Positions 52,659 to 63,124 of a DNA stretch of 64,000 bases are shown here, one piece after another. The notes under the pieces were generated by a model, which made no database searches, was not told the origin of the DNA, and saw nothing but the letters and a program-made list of their open reading frames with translations. The stretch spans positions 1,491,001 through 1,555,000 of the forward strand of contig NZ_CP071612.1 in assembly GCF_017357245.1 (NCBI RefSeq). The letters are read 5' to 3'. Within the stretch, counting starts at the first letter, position 1; every line of letters begins with the position of its first letter. A program made the position numbers and the translations under genes. Source of the DNA: Rhizobium bangladeshense (GTDB lineage: Bacteria; Pseudomonadota; Alphaproteobacteria; Rhizobiales; Rhizobiaceae).

Positions 52659-54449
52659 ATGCATCGCTACCGCAGCCACACATGCGCCGCCCTCCGCAAG
52701 ACGGATGTCGGCTCGACCGTCCGTATCTCCGGCTGGGTCCATCGCGTTCGCGACCATGGCGGCGTTCTCTTCATCGACCTTCGCGACCATTACGGCATCA
52801 CTCAGGTCGTCGCCGACCCGGACAGCCCCGCCTTCAAGACGGCGGAAACCGTCCGTGGCGAATGGGTCATCCGTATCGACGGCCTCGTCAAGGCGCGTAC
52901 CGAAGAGACAGTCAACAAGAACATGGCGACCGGCGAGATCGAGCTCTACGCGCAGGAGATAGAAGTGCTTTCCGCCGCCAAGGAACTGCCGCTGCCGGTC
53001 TTCGGTGAGCCTGATTATCCGGAAGACGTCCGCCTCAAGTATCGCTTCCTCGACCTTCGCCGCGAAACCCTGCATAAGAACATCGTCAAGCGCACCCAGG
53101 TGATTTCGGCCATGCGCCGTGAGATGGGCGGCGCGGGCTTCACCGAGTATACCACGCCGATCCTGACGGCCTCCTCGCCGGAAGGCGCGCGCGACTTCCT
53201 CGTGCCTAGCCGTATTCACCCCGGCACCTTCTACGCCTTGCCGCAGGCGCCGCAGCAGTACAAACAGCTGCTGATGGTCGCAGGATTCGACCGCTATTTC
53301 CAGATTGCGCCGTGCTTCCGCGACGAAGACCCGCGCGCCGACCGCCTGCCGGGCGAATTCTACCAGCTCGATCTCGAAATGAGCTTCGTGACCCAGGAAG
53401 ACGTCTGGAACACGATGGGCCCGCTGATGACCAAAGTGTTCGAGGAGTTTGCGGACGGCAAGCCGGTCACCAAGGAATGGCCGCGCATCCCTTATGACGA
53501 GGCAATCCGCAAATATGGCTCGGACAAGCCGGACCTTCGCAACCCGATCGTCATGGAAGCGGTGACCGAGCATTTCGCCGGCTCTGGCTTCAAGGTCTTC
53601 GCCGGCATGATCGCCTCTAACCCGAAGGTTCAGGTCTGGGCGATCCCGGCAAAGACCGGCGGCTCGCGCGCCTTCTGCGACCGCATGAACGCCTGGGCGC
53701 AGAGCCAGGGCCAGCCGGGCCTCGGCTACATCTTCTGGCGCAGCGAAAGCGAAAAGCTCGAAGGCGCGGGTCCCCTTGCCAAGAACATCGGTGAGGAACG
53801 CACCGAAGCGATCCGCACCCAGCTCGGTCTCGGCGATGGCGACGCCTGCTTCTTCGTCGCCGGCGAGCCGGAAAAATTCTACAAGTTTGCAGGTGAGGCC
53901 CGCACCAAGGCCGGCGAAGAACTGAACCTCGTCGACCGCGACCGCTTCGAACTCTGCTGGATCGTCGATTTCCCCTTCTTCGAATGGAACGAGGAAGAGA
54001 AGAAGGTCGACTTCGCCCACAATCCGTTCTCGATGCCGCAGGGCGGCCTTGAAGCGCTGCAGAGCCAGGATCCATTGACGATCAAGGCGTTCCAGTATGA
54101 CGCCGTCTGCAACGGTTTCGAGATCGCCTCTGGTTCGATCCGCAACCAGTCGCCGGAAACCATGGTCGCCGCCTTCGAAAAGGTCGGCCTCAGCCAGCAG
54201 GACGTCGAGGATCGTTTCGGTGGCCTCTACCGCGCCTTCCAGTATGGCGCGCCGCCACATGGCGGTGCTGCCTTCGGCATCGACCGTATCGTCATGCTGC
54301 TCGTGGGTGCTAAAAACCTGCGCGAGATCTCGCTCTTCCCGATGAACCAGCAGGCTCAGGATCTGTTGATGGGCGCTCCGAGCCCGGCGACGCCGACGCA
54401 GCTGCGCGAACTCGCGATCCGCCCGATCCCACCGGCGAAAAAGGACTGA
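52659..54449 (+). CDS. aspS: Aspartyl-tRNA synthetase (bacterial type)
   Basis: This 596-residue class II synthetase has an N-terminal OB anticodon-binding domain ([21 protein letters not shown]), class II motif 2 ([16 protein letters not shown]), the GAD insertion typical of bacterial AspRS, and motif 3 ([14 protein letters not shown]). The ATG at 52659 ([13 protein letters not shown]) fits the family; 36 upstream in-frame codons are rejected. CTTGACA at 52550 may be its -35. A hairpin terminator follows. Confidence 0.96.
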   Translation: MHRYRSHTCAALRKTDVGSTVRISGWVHRVRDHGGVLFIDLRDHYGITQVVADPDSPAFKTAETVRGEWVIRIDGLVKARTEETVNKNMATGEIELYAQEIEVLSAAKELPLPVFGEPDYPEDVRLKYRFLDLRRETLHKNIVKRTQVISAMRREMGGAGFTEYTTPILTASSPEGARDFLVPSRIHPGTFYALPQAPQQYKQLLMVAGFDRYFQIAPCFRDEDPRADRLPGEFYQLDLEMSFVTQEDVWNTMGPLMTKVFEEFADGKPVTKEWPRIPYDEAIRKYGSDKPDLRNPIVMEAVTEHFAGSGFKVFAGMIASNPKVQVWAIPAKTGGSRAFCDRMNAWAQSQGQPGLGYIFWRSESEKLEGAGPLAKNIGEERTEAIRTQLGLGDGDACFFVAGEPEKFYKFAGEARTKAGEELNLVDRDRFELCWIVDFPFFEWNEEEKKVDFAHNPFSMPQGGLEALQSQDPLTIKAFQYDAVCNGFEIASGSIRNQSPETMVAAFEKVGLSQQDVEDRFGGLYRAFQYGAPPHGGAAFGIDRIVMLLVGAKNLREISLFPMNQQAQDLLMGAPSPATPTQLRELAIRPIPPAKKD

Positions 54450-54518
54450 GTTCGGCTCATTGTCGAACGAAAGAGCCCAGCGGTTTTTGTTTGCGCGGAT
54501 CGTTTGATTTGAAACAAG

Positions 54519-54551
54519 AAAGGGCCCGGCAGCGGAACTGCCGGGCCCTTT
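54519..54551. terminator. Strong bidirectional terminator between aspS and the secreted-protein gene
   Basis: 14-base perfect arms (54519-54532 starting AAAGGGCCCGGCAG, and 54538-54551) enclose the loop CGGAA and give a 3' T-run for aspS and, on the other strand, for the convergent gene. Confidence 0.9.
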
Positions 54552-54568
54552 GCTTAAGATGTAAGCGA

Positions 54569-55756
54569 TCAGTCGTTGGCCGAAACCTTGACGCCGAGCA
54601 CCTGCGGCAGCGTGTTCGGCGCGCCCATCGCGGCACCGACGATCGTCGGCAGCGGCACCGGCTTTTCAGGAGCGGCCTTGACCGTGAGGCTTTTGGGGTC
54701 GTCGAGGTAGGTGTTGACAGCGGCCGAAACGGCATTCTGCAGCTCGGGAATATTCAACTGCGCCAGCATGATCGGCGTCATCGCCTTCAGCGAATCCGCC
54801 ATCTGTTTGCCCGACATGTTTTGTTGCGCGCCAGCATAATCGAGTGCGCGCTTGGTGATCGAGGCATCTTCGAAGCGCACGTGAGCGCCCTCGAAGGAGA
54901 GCTGCTGCATCAAGCCGAGCATGGCAAGGCCGAGCGCCTGCTGCGACTGCTCCTTGTTCGGGTTGGTCTCGGATTGCTTCATCGCATCCTGCAGCGACTT
55001 CACGAAGGCCATGGTGTAGCCGGAGATTTTGAAGCCGAGGTTGAGCTTGCCGATATTGGTGAAGTCCAGCGCAAATTCGGAAATGTCGATCGTGCCGGGC
55101 GCAAGTTCCCAGGCGCCCTTCATGGTGATGTCGCCCTGGACGTGTTGTAGGGCGAGCTTCTCGATCGCATCCTTGCTCTGTGCATCCTCTGTCTTGCTGA
55201 GATCGGCCTTCATGCTTTTGAAGGCACCGTCGAAATCGAAGCCGGATTCGTCTTCCCGCAACGTCAGGTTCATGTCGCTTTCAAGCACCGAGAACACTTC
55301 CGCGCCGTCCTTGACCACCTTCAGCGGGCCGGTATGGGCGTTTTCGTAGAGCATCATTGTATCCAGGCTGTCGCCGCCCGGTGTGGCCGGGACCGAAATG
55401 CCGCCGAGCGTCAGCTCCTGCGCGGTCACGGTGACGCCGTCGTTGGTGGTGTTGATGTCCGGGAAGGCGGCCTGTTCGATATAATATCCGCCTTCCTCGT
55501 CTTCTTCCACGCCGGACAGAGTGACCTCGCCGATGGCGAGGCTCTCGCCGCCGGTGGGTTTGACGCTGACGTTCTTCAAGGTCACGGTGGTGCCCTCGAC
55601 ATCGACGCCGTCAGCCGAAATCGTTCCGCCCTGTGCGGCATAGGCGGCATTGAGCTTCTTCAGCAGGTCGGCGCCATCTAGAGCGAAAGCCGAGCCGGCG
55701 AGCGAGAAAAAGGCTGCGCTCGACAGCATCAGCCGTGTTGTCCGGTGAAAGTTCAT
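54569..55756 (-). CDS. Secreted or periplasmic protein of unknown function
   Basis: I do not recognise this 395-residue protein. It has a signal peptide (RLMLSSAAFFSLAGSAFA) and then an acidic, beta-rich region with alternating hydrophobic strands (VTLKNVSVKPTGGESLAIGEVTLSG; GDITMKGAWELAPGTIDISEFALDF). The C-terminal part is helical. The look recalls proteins with repeated beta strands in the periplasm, such as AsmA-like or DUF945-like proteins, but no firm match can be made. ATG 55756 was chosen for the signal peptide. It is convergent with aspS and divergent from parC. Confidence 0.75.
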   Translation of the reverse strand: MNFHRTTRLMLSSAAFFSLAGSAFALDGADLLKKLNAAYAAQGGTISADGVDVEGTTVTLKNVSVKPTGGESLAIGEVTLSGVEEDEEGGYYIEQAAFPDINTTNDGVTVTAQELTLGGISVPATPGGDSLDTMMLYENAHTGPLKVVKDGAEVFSVLESDMNLTLREDESGFDFDGAFKSMKADLSKTEDAQSKDAIEKLALQHVQGDITMKGAWELAPGTIDISEFALDFTNIGKLNLGFKISGYTMAFVKSLQDAMKQSETNPNKEQSQQALGLAMLGLMQQLSFEGAHVRFEDASITKRALDYAGAQQNMSGKQMADSLKAMTPIMLAQLNIPELQNAVSAAVNTYLDDPKSLTVKAAPEKPVPLPTIVGAAMGAPNTLPQVLGVKVSAND

Positions 55757-55989
55757 TGGGTGATTCCTCTGGTGGCGTGTGGCTGTTTGGAAATCTGCAG
55801 TTACGCTACTACGGATTAGGTCGGCTTTATATTGCGGCCCACTAATTTTTTGTTGAAAGGAAGGGCAAACAAAATCCAAATTGCGGATGATGCTTATCTC
55901 GTTCTTCAATGTCGATCGGTAGACTTCATCCACAGCTGCAATGGCCTGGATTCCTTGCCCGCCGGGCTCTTCTGAGCTAGTCAGGACCC

Positions 55990-58245
55990 ATGGGACAAGA
56001 GATTTTGCCGCCTTCCGGCGGAGACGACGACAACATTCAACCGGTCGACCTGAAGGCGGCGCTCGAGCAGCGTTACCTCGCCTACGCGCTGTCGACCATC
56101 ATGCACCGCGCCTTGCCTGACGTGCGCGACGGGCTGAAGCCTGTCCATCGCCGCATCGTCTACGCGATGAACGAGATGGGCCTGAGGCCGACTTCGGCCT
56201 TCAGAAAATGCGCCAAGATCGTCGGCGAGGTGATGGGTAACTACCATCCGCACGGGGACCAGTCGATCTACGACGCGCTTGCCCGTCTTGCCCAGGATTT
56301 CTCGCAGCGCTACACGCTGGTCAACGGCCAGGGCAATTTCGGCAATATCGACGGCGACAGCCCCGCCGCCATGCGTTACACTGAATCGAAGATGACGGCG
56401 GTTTCCGAACTGCTGCTCGAAGGCATCGACCAGGATGCCGTCGATTTCCGCGACACTTACGACGAATCGAATTCCGAGCCGGTCGTGCTTCCCGGCGCCT
56501 TCCCGAACCTGCTTGCCAACGGCTCCTCCGGCATCGCCGTCGGCATGGCGACCTCAATCCCGTCGCACAATGCCCATGAGCTTTGCGACGCGGCCCTGCA
56601 TCTGATCAAGCATCCCGACGCGACCGTCGAGAAGCTGGTCGAGTTCATTCCCGGCCCGGATTTCCCGACCGGCGGCATCATCATCGACAGCCGCGACAGC
56701 ATCGTCGAGAGCTACCGCACCGGCCGTGGCGGTTTCCGCGTGCGGGCGAAATGGCAGACGGAGGATCTGGGCCGCGGCGGCTACCAGATCGTCGTCACCG
56801 AAATTCCCTTCCAGGTGCAGAAATCCCGGCTGATCGAAAAGATCGCCGAGCTGCTGATCGCGCGCAAGCTGCCGCTATTGGAAGATATTCGTGATGAATC
56901 GGCCGAGGACATCCGTATCGTCCTGGTACCGAAGTCCCGGAGCGTCGATCCGACGATCCTGATGGAATCGATGTTCAAGCTGACGGAACTCGAAAGCCGC
57001 TTCCCGCTCAACATGAACGTTCTGTCCATGGGCCGAATCCCGAAGGTCATGGCGCTGAACGAGGTGCTGAAGGAGTGGCTGGACCACCGTCGTGAGGTCC
57101 TGCAGCGCCGGTCGCGCTTCCGTCTGGCCGCGATCGACAAGCGACTCGAAATCCTCGGCGGCCTTCTGATCGCCTACCTCAACATCGACGAGGTGATCCG
57201 GATCATCCGCGAGGAAGACGAGCCGAAGCCCGTCATGATGGCGCGATGGGATCTGACCGATAATCAGGTTGAGGCGATCCTCAACATGCGTCTGCGCGCC
57301 CTGCGCAAGCTGGAAGAATTCGAGATCCGCAAGGAGTTCGACGAACTCACCAAGGAAAAGAGCGAGATCGAGGCGTTGCTCGCCTCCGACGACAAACAGT
57401 GGCAGACGGTCGCCTGGGAAATCGGCGAAGTGAAGAAGAAATTCGCCAAGGCGACGGAAGTCGGCCGCCGCCGCACCCAGTTCGCCGATGCGCCTGAGGC
57501 CGATGAGGATGCGATCCAGCAGGCGATGATCGAGAAGGAACCGATCACCGTCGTGATCTCAGAAAAGGGCTGGATGCGTGCGCTGAAGGGCCATATCACC
57601 GATACGGCGACGCTGACCTTCAAGGAAGGCGACGGCTTGAAGGTGGCCTTCCCGGCGCAGACGACGGACAAGATCCTGATCGTCACCACGGGCGGCAAGG
57701 CCTTCACGCTCGGTGGCGACAAGCTTCCGGGTGGCCGCGGCCACGGCGAACCTTTGCGTATTATGGTCGACATGGATAACGACCAGGCAGTGCTGACCGC
57801 CTTTGTCCACGATCCCTCGCGCAAGCAACTGATCGTCTCGACGGCGGGCAACGGCTTCGTCGTTCCCGAGTCCGAGCTGGTCGCCAATACGCGCAAAGGC
57901 AAGCAGATCATGAATGTCGCGCTGCCGGAGGAAACGCAGCTGCTGGTGCCCGTTAGCGGCGATCATGTCGCCGTCGTTGGCGAGAACCGCAAGCTGCTGG
58001 TCTTCCCGCTTGCGCAGGTGCCGGAAATGTCGCGCGGCAAGGGCGTTCGCCTGCAGCGCTACAAGGACGGCGGCATTTCCGACGTCCGCTGCTTCGCGAT
58101 AGCAGACGGCCTCGTCTGGGAAGACAGCGCCGGCCGCACCTTCACGAAGAACCGGGACGAACTTGCCGAATGGCTGGGCGACCGCGCCAGCGCCGGCCGC
58201 ACCGTGCCGAAGGGTTTTCCGCGCAGCGGCAAGTTCGCCGGCTGA
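55990..58245 (+). CDS. parC: DNA topoisomerase IV subunit A
   Basis: This 751-residue type IIA topoisomerase subunit separates linked daughter chromosomes. It shows the breakage-reunion domain [28 protein letters not shown] and the DNA-cleaving Tyr130 in AMRYTESKM. It lacks the GyrA-box QRRGGKG, and its shorter C-terminal beta-pinwheel supports ParC over GyrA. A hairpin follows the stop. Confidence 0.94.
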   Translation: MGQEILPPSGGDDDNIQPVDLKAALEQRYLAYALSTIMHRALPDVRDGLKPVHRRIVYAMNEMGLRPTSAFRKCAKIVGEVMGNYHPHGDQSIYDALARLAQDFSQRYTLVNGQGNFGNIDGDSPAAMRYTESKMTAVSELLLEGIDQDAVDFRDTYDESNSEPVVLPGAFPNLLANGSSGIAVGMATSIPSHNAHELCDAALHLIKHPDATVEKLVEFIPGPDFPTGGIIIDSRDSIVESYRTGRGGFRVRAKWQTEDLGRGGYQIVVTEIPFQVQKSRLIEKIAELLIARKLPLLEDIRDESAEDIRIVLVPKSRSVDPTILMESMFKLTELESRFPLNMNVLSMGRIPKVMALNEVLKEWLDHRREVLQRRSRFRLAAIDKRLEILGGLLIAYLNIDEVIRIIREEDEPKPVMMARWDLTDNQVEAILNMRLRALRKLEEFEIRKEFDELTKEKSEIEALLASDDKQWQTVAWEIGEVKKKFAKATEVGRRRTQFADAPEADEDAIQQAMIEKEPITVVISEKGWMRALKGHITDTATLTFKEGDGLKVAFPAQTTDKILIVTTGGKAFTLGGDKLPGGRGHGEPLRIMVDMDNDQAVLTAFVHDPSRKQLIVSTAGNGFVVPESELVANTRKGKQIMNVALPEETQLLVPVSGDHVAVVGENRKLLVFPLAQVPEMSRGKGVRLQRYKDGGISDVRCFAIADGLVWEDSAGRTFTKNRDELAEWLGDRASAGRTVPKGFPRSGKFAG

Positions 58246-58254
58246 GCTTTCACT

Positions 58255-58282
58255 GGGCCGCGTGTGCCGTCAGGCGCGGCCC
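58255..58282 (+). terminator. Inverted repeat after parC
   Basis: GGGCCGCG (58255-58262) and CGCGGCCC (58275-58282) pair around 12 bases, with no T-run. It may slow or end parC transcription. Confidence 0.5.
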
Positions 58283-58361
58283 GTAAACACCTGAATCTTC
58301 ATAATATTCCCGAACTCATCCTCCCGATTCAGGGGTGTGCGGTAAATTCTGCGATAGGCTC

Positions 58362-58389
58362 TTGGCGAGCTCCGGAACCTCTCTATCTT
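58362..58389 (+). promoter_or_regulatory. Possible promoter of the SRPBCC gene
   Basis: TTGGCG (58362-58367) and TATCTT (58384-58389) are 16 bases apart, about 105 bases upstream of the start; CTTGGC/CTATCT resembles the rhizobial consensus. Confidence 0.35.
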
Positions 58390-58493
58390 ATGCCTGTTAC
58401 AAAAAATAAGAGAAGGCCGGTTCCGTGGGCGGACGGAGCGGCTGTTGCCCGTGCGCTTAGGGAAGGCGCGCGCGCCTTAACGGAGGAAAATCG

Positions 58494-58955
58494 ATGCTTG
58501 CCGCCAACACGATCAAATGCCGTGTCAGCCACACCTATAAGGCGTCGCCGGCTGTCGTCTACGACGCCTGGCTCAACCCCGAAATCGCCCGCCGTTTCCT
58601 GTTTGCGACCAACGATGGTCATGTCATCCGGGCCGATATCGACCCGCGCGTCGGCGGGCGCTTCTTCATCGTCGACCGCCGCCCGACAGGAGACGCTTTT
58701 CACCAGGGCGTGTTCCTGGAATTGAAGCGCCCCCGGCACATGGCGTTCAGCTTCACCGTCGAGGAACACGATCATAACTGCGACCGGGTCGAGATCGATA
58801 TCGAGTCTCTCGGCAGCGGCAGCCGCCTGACATTGACCCACACAATGTGCGCTGAGTGGGCCGAACACGAGGAAAAGACCCGGCAGGGCTGGGCGCATGT
58901 GGTCGAATCGCTCGGCAAGGAGCTGGAACAGCAGCAATTTAAGGCTACGGGTTGA
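58494..58955 (+). CDS. SRPBCC/AHSA1-family protein
   Basis: This 153-residue protein has the START/Bet v1-like fold with a hydrophobic cavity. Family cues are SHTYKASPAVVYDAWLNPEIARRFLF near the N-terminus, VGGRFFIVDRRPTGDAFHQGVFLEL in the middle, and the C-terminal helix ending WAHVVESLGKELEQ. GGAGG precedes the ATG. These genes often sit beside an ArsR regulator, but none is here. The ligand is unknown. Confidence 0.84.
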   Translation: MLAANTIKCRVSHTYKASPAVVYDAWLNPEIARRFLFATNDGHVIRADIDPRVGGRFFIVDRRPTGDAFHQGVFLELKRPRHMAFSFTVEEHDHNCDRVEIDIESLGSGSRLTLTHTMCAEWAEHEEKTRQGWAHVVESLGKELEQQQFKATG

Positions 58956-59029
58956 GCGGTTTGCTGAAATCCCGAAGAAAGCGGGTCGCGCCGTCCTCGT
59001 CGATCTCTCTGACGGCGACGGCAAGGACG

Positions 59030-59905
59030 TTACAACACTTGCCTGATGCTCTTCCGCCGCGCCATCCAGAGGGAATGCGCGGCAATTGTCGCCACCAGAA
59101 TGCTGCCGCCGACGAGTGTCATCGCCGCCGGCGTTTCGGCAAAGATCAGCCAGACCCAGATCGGCGCAAGCACCGTTTCCAACAGATAGAACATGCCGAC
59201 TTCGGGCGCGGAAAGATAACGTGGCCCCGTTGCCAGGCACCAGAACGCAACCGGCATCACGATGGCACCGTTGAAGAGAATCCAGCCGGGATGGGCGATG
59301 GCAAGGCCTGAGGGCAGTGCCTGCGCGAGGCCAAGCACAGCCGGCAAAAAGGCGGCGAGCAGCGGCACGAAGCCCATTTCCCGGCGCGACGCACGCCCGA
59401 CCGTGATGGCTGCGGCAAGAATAAGCGCGCTGAGAAGCGCCATGGCGTCGCCAAAAGCATGGCCGCTGGAAAGCCCTTCGCTGACGATCAGTCCGACACC
59501 CAGGATCATGAACAGCATGGCGATCAGCGTTGCGGGCTGCGGCTTCTCCTTGAGAAAGATCCAGGAAAGAAGAGCCCCGAACATGGGGTTGAAGGCGACG
59601 ATGAAGACGACATTGGCTGTATTCGTATTGAAAACGGCCAGCACGAAGGTAAGTGAGGAGAGGCCATAGAGCAGACCGGCGAGTAGACCGGGTCGCCCCG
59701 GCACAAGGACCGGCCATTTGCCTGAGGCAAGGCGCATTGCTCCAAGGATGACAAGCGTGGCCAGAACCGTTGCTGCGCTTCGCATTCCGAGAATCGACCA
59801 GATGTCGCCCTCGCCGAGGCGGACAAGCGGAATATCAATCGAAAGCGCCAGGCCGCCGATCGCCGTCAGCAGCAAGCCCTTCCGGTGGTCGGAAGTATGG
59901 GACAT
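59030..59905 (-). CDS. EamA/DMT-family permease
   Basis: This 291-residue inner-membrane protein has about ten helices in two EamA repeats (LLLTAIGGLALSIDIPLVRLG; NPMFGALLSWIFLKEKPQPATLIAMLFMILGVGLI). Such permeases usually export metabolites such as amino acids. Its ATG immediately follows the bpt stop (TGAATG), so it is likely co-expressed with bpt, although no functional link is evident. Confidence 0.87.
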   Translation of the reverse strand: MSHTSDHRKGLLLTAIGGLALSIDIPLVRLGEGDIWSILGMRSAATVLATLVILGAMRLASGKWPVLVPGRPGLLAGLLYGLSSLTFVLAVFNTNTANVVFIVAFNPMFGALLSWIFLKEKPQPATLIAMLFMILGVGLIVSEGLSSGHAFGDAMALLSALILAAAITVGRASRREMGFVPLLAAFLPAVLGLAQALPSGLAIAHPGWILFNGAIVMPVAFWCLATGPRYLSAPEVGMFYLLETVLAPIWVWLIFAETPAAMTLVGGSILVATIAAHSLWMARRKSIRQVL

Positions 59906-60682
59906 TCAGTCGTGGGTGCTTTCGGGCATGGAGGAGGGGTCGAAACGTTCCCAGCCGCGCGGCGTCAGATGCTCCTGCGGCTGAAAGCGGGTCTTGTAGT
60001 CCATTTTCCGGGATCCCTGAACCCAATAGCCGAGGTAGACATGCGGCAGGCCGAGCGCCCTCGTGCGCCTGACATGGTCCAGAATCATGAAGGTGCCGAG
60101 CGAACGTCGCTCAAGAGCCGGATTGAAATAGGAATAGACCATCGAGAGCCCGTCACTCATCGTGTCGGTCAGTGCGGCGGCAAGCAGCTCGCCTTTCGGC
60201 CGCTCCTCCAGCCCGGAGCCTTCCTCGCGCCGGCGGTATTCGACGATTCGCGTATTCACATGCGTGTCTTCCACCATGATTGCATAATCGAGCACCGTCA
60301 TGTCGGACATGCCGCCCTGTTGGTGGCGATAATCAAGATAGCGCCGGAAAAGTGAATATTGCTCGCTGGAAGGCTGAGCGGCGAATTCGGTGGCGATGAC
60401 GTCGGCATTGGCGGCAAGCACCCGCTTCATTGATTTCGTCGGTTCGAATTCCTGGGCGAGGATTCGCACCGAAACGCAGGCTCGGCAGGATTCACACGCC
60501 GGCCGGTAGGCGATGTTCTGCGAACGGCGGAACCCGCCCTGGGTGAGAATGTCGTTCATCTCGGCGGCCCGCGGGCCGACCAGATGAGTGAAGACCTTGC
60601 GTTCCATCTCATGCGGCAGATACGGACACGCAGCCGGAGCCGTCAGATAAAACTGCGGGGATGGCGTCGTCTGCGTATTCAT
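59906..60682 (-). CDS. bpt: Aspartate/glutamate leucyltransferase (N-end rule)
   Basis: This 258-residue enzyme transfers leucine from Leu-tRNA to proteins with N-terminal Asp or Glu, marking them for ClpAP. The conserved [16 protein letters not shown], the cysteine cluster [15 protein letters not shown] and [19 protein letters not shown] are diagnostic. The ATG at 60682 gives a family-typical length; the upstream in-frame extension has no conserved sequence. Confidence 0.93.
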   Translation of the reverse strand: MNTQTTPSPQFYLTAPAACPYLPHEMERKVFTHLVGPRAAEMNDILTQGGFRRSQNIAYRPACESCRACVSVRILAQEFEPTKSMKRVLAANADVIATEFAAQPSSEQYSLFRRYLDYRHQQGGMSDMTVLDYAIMVEDTHVNTRIVEYRRREEGSGLEERPKGELLAAALTDTMSDGLSMVYSYFNPALERRSLGTFMILDHVRRTRALGLPHVYLGYWVQGSRKMDYKTRFQPQEHLTPRGWERFDPSSMPESTHD

Positions 60683-60857
60683 TTGTCGCGGAAGTTTCCT
60701 TGTCGAGACAGTGCCGTTTTCTGACAGCATGACCTAAGAATGGAAAACGTCAACAGCGCGGCGGTCTTCGCCCTTCATTTCAGTCTTCTAATTTTGGATA
60801 TGGAGCGTCGTCATCCCGGGTATAGGGAAGGCGGAGAGTTTTTTCGTCTCCGCCGCC

Positions 60858-60885
60858 AAGGTCTCAGGCAGAAGGTCTCAGGCAG
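60858..60885. repeat. Perfect 14-bp tandem duplication across the RDD stop codon
   Basis: AAGGTCTCAGGCAG occurs twice in tandem (60858-60871, 60872-60885). The second copy contains the RDD gene's stop (60878-60880). Confidence 0.85.
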
Positions 60886-61336
60886 TGCGCACCGTCACCG
60901 TGCCGACCAGGAGGTCGTGGATGAGACGGCTGCGTTCGGTAAACAGGCCGGCAAGCAGGATGAGTGGCGTCAGTACCGAGTTGAGGATCCAGAACAGCGC
61001 CAGATGCACGATCGCCGTCAGGAAATCCATCGGACGTCCGTCGAAGCGCATCATCGCGATTCCCATCGCCCGCATGCCGAGCGAAGCCTGGCTCGGCCCG
61101 CCGACGGTCAGGCCGAAGTAAATGCCCGCGACGATCACGAACAGGGCGGGGTAGAGAAGAAAGCCGAGTCCCAGCGTGAGGATTGACAGGAAGAACAGCA
61201 CGACCGCAGCTGGAATCCAGAGCAGCGCTACGATGACGTAATCGAGGATGAAGGCGAAGACGCGGCGGCTCAACACGCCGCTATAGGCGCGCCAGTCCTC
61301 CGGTGCGGCATAAAGCGGATTGGGGTTGTAGCTCAT
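60878..61336 (-). CDS. RDD-family membrane protein
   Basis: The product has 152 residues with the RDD signature near the N-terminus (RRVFAFILDYVIVALLWIP, Arg and Asp in helix 1), two further hydrophobic segments and TVGGPSQASLGMRAMGI. The role of RDD proteins is generally unknown, with ion transport proposed for some. AGAGGAG precedes the ATG at 61336. hemB lies just upstream on the same strand. Confidence 0.87.
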   Translation of the reverse strand: MSYNPNPLYAAPEDWRAYSGVLSRRVFAFILDYVIVALLWIPAAVVLFFLSILTLGLGFLLYPALFVIVAGIYFGLTVGGPSQASLGMRAMGIAMMRFDGRPMDFLTAIVHLALFWILNSVLTPLILLAGLFTERSRLIHDLLVGTVTVRTA

Positions 61337-61410
61337 CTTAATCTCCTCTCGCAAAAGCGATGGCGCTGATATGGTGTCAGCGGGGCGAAATACAATCATC
61401 CGCCCTGAAA

Positions 61411-62424
61411 TCACCTCTTTGCGAGAATTTTCGCCACCTCGACCGCGAAATAGGTGAGGACGCCGTCGCATCCGGCCCGTTTGAACGACAGCAGCGTTTC
61501 AAGCATCGCCCGCTCGCCGTCGATCCAGCCGTTCATGGCTGCGGCTTTGATCTGCGTATACTCACCCGAAACCTGGTAGGCGAATGTCGGCAGGCCGAAG
61601 GCCTCCTTCATCCGCCAGCAGATGTCGAGATAGGGCAGGCCGGGCTTGACCATGAGCATGTCGGCGCCTTCTTCGACGTCGAGGGCGGCGTCGCGGATCG
61701 CCTCGGTGCCGTTGGCCGGATCGATATAATAGGTTTTCTTGTCGCCCTTCAGCAGACCGCCCGTCGAGATTGCCTCGCGATAGGGGCCGTAGAAAGCGGA
61801 GGCGAATTTCGTTGCATAGCTCATGATACCGACGCTTTGATGGCCGGCGGCGTCGAGCGCCCTGCGGATCGCCCCGATGCGCCCGTCCATCATCTCCGAC
61901 GGCGCGATGATGTCGGCGCCGGCATCGGCCTGCATCACGGCGGCTCGGGACACCTGATCGACCGTCTCGTCGTTGACGATCTCGCCGCCTCTCAGAATTC
62001 CGTCATGGCCATGGCTGGTGAAGGGGTCGAGCGCGACGTCGGTGATGACGCCGATCTCCGGCACTGCCTTCTTGATCGCCGCCGTCGCCTGATTGATCAG
62101 ATTGTTGGCCTCAAGGCTATTCGAACCGGTCTCGTCACGCAGCTCCATCTCGATATTGGGAAAGGTCGCCAGCGCCGGAATACCGAGGCCGGCCGCTTCG
62201 CGCGCGGCCTCGACCGCCTTGTCGATGCTCATGCGGTTGACGCCCGGCATGGCCGGGATCGGATCGATGATACCGGAGCCCGGCACGATGAAGATCGGCC
62301 AGATCAGGTCGTCGACCGTCAGCTGGTTCTCCCGTACGAGTCGGCGCGTCCAGTCCGCCTTGCGGTTGCGCCGCATGCGGCGATGGCCGGTGATGTCGTC
62401 GACGAGATGCGTCTTATCCTGCAT
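61411..62424 (-). CDS. hemB: Delta-aminolevulinic acid dehydratase (porphobilinogen synthase)
   Basis: This 337-residue enzyme joins two 5-aminolevulinate molecules to porphobilinogen in haem synthesis. It has the Schiff-base lysines in SYATKFASAFYGPYREA and MVKPGLPYLDI, and IAPSEMMDGRI. The metal region DVALDPFTSHGHDG lacks the cysteine triad of zinc enzymes, fitting a magnesium type. ATG 62424 fits the family; a longer frame upstream is rejected. Confidence 0.95.
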   Translation of the reverse strand: MQDKTHLVDDITGHRRMRRNRKADWTRRLVRENQLTVDDLIWPIFIVPGSGIIDPIPAMPGVNRMSIDKAVEAAREAAGLGIPALATFPNIEMELRDETGSNSLEANNLINQATAAIKKAVPEIGVITDVALDPFTSHGHDGILRGGEIVNDETVDQVSRAAVMQADAGADIIAPSEMMDGRIGAIRRALDAAGHQSVGIMSYATKFASAFYGPYREAISTGGLLKGDKKTYYIDPANGTEAIRDAALDVEEGADMLMVKPGLPYLDICWRMKEAFGLPTFAYQVSGEYTQIKAAAMNGWIDGERAMLETLLSFKRAGCDGVLTYFAVEVAKILAKR

Positions 62425-62556
62425 GATATCTATCCCCACGCCATTCCATTTATCGGAGCGCTCATTATCATGGCGCCCGGAAAATCCAAACCGGACGATT
62501 GGCCGCGGCGGAAAAACCTGCTTGTAACGATCCGATCCCGAACCGATGTTTGCGCC

Positions 62557-62994
62557 ATGGAAACCGAATCCCCGACAATACCGAAACGCACGCTGGCGGA
62601 TCTTCTCTTCATCCTCTTTCTGAGGCTGGTCGCCGTATCCTGCTTCTGGTTCGGGCTGCAATATTGGGCGATGCTCGTCGGCTATTCCCTGGTCGGGGCC
62701 GGCCGCTTCGATCTTTTGAGCCTGCCGTGGAAGGTCGCAAGCACCAGCCTTGCCGTGCTTTTCCCCGTCGCTTCCCTCGGCCTCTGGCTCACCGTCTCCT
62801 GGGGACCGGTCATCTGGGTGCTGGCCGCAGGCGGGCAAATCCTGATGTATGGGCTGTTGCCTGACATTTTTGGGCCCAACAAGCTGATCATCCTGCTGCA
62901 TCTCATGGTCGCTGCGGTCTACTGCATTTTCCGCCTGCTGCTCTGGCTGGAAAAGCGCCGGCACCGCCGCCAGGTAAGTGTTGATTTACCCTGA
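62557..62994 (+). CDS. Small membrane protein of unknown function (DUF6163-like)
   Basis: This 145-residue protein has four predicted membrane helices (LADLLFILFLRLVAVSCFWFG; LAVLFPVASLGLWLTVSW; WVLAAGGQILMYGLL; LIILLHLMVAAVYCIF) and a basic C-terminus. I recall it as a conserved rhizobial neighbour of hemB, possibly DUF6163, but no function can be given. The ATG at 62557 lacks a clear ribosome site. Confidence 0.72.
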   Translation: METESPTIPKRTLADLLFILFLRLVAVSCFWFGLQYWAMLVGYSLVGAGRFDLLSLPWKVASTSLAVLFPVASLGLWLTVSWGPVIWVLAAGGQILMYGLLPDIFGPNKLIILLHLMVAAVYCIFRLLLWLEKRRHRRQVSVDLP

Positions 62995-63041
62995 GACAAC
63001 GTGGAGTTTCCGGTAAGGCTCCATTAAGCCTGCGGTTTAAG

Positions 63042-63062
63042 TCGAATTTTATATGTATTCGA
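63042..63062. promoter_or_regulatory. Inverted repeat upstream of ldtR, possible autoregulatory operator
   Basis: TCGAAT (63042-63047) and ATTCGA (63057-63062) are perfect arms 9 bases apart around TTATAT, 62 bases before the ldtR start. The size and AT-rich centre suit a MarR dimer. Confidence 0.45.
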
Positions 63063-63124
63063 TAGGGTCTCACTCAAGGCGGGAAGAAAACGACACCGCC
63101 AAACAAAACAGTGAGGCAGTCAAT

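Noticed and set aside
52632..54260. Long open frame antisense to aspS
   Set aside because: High-GC codon bias keeps this opposite frame open; no motif, no ribosome site, fully inside aspS.
61360..62556. N-terminal extension of the small membrane protein across hemB
   Set aside because: It is antisense to hemB; the membrane protein starts at 62557.
62425..62964. N-terminal extension of hemB to 517 residues
   Set aside because: The added residues are antisense to the downstream membrane-protein gene, and the normal HemB length is obtained from ATG 62424.
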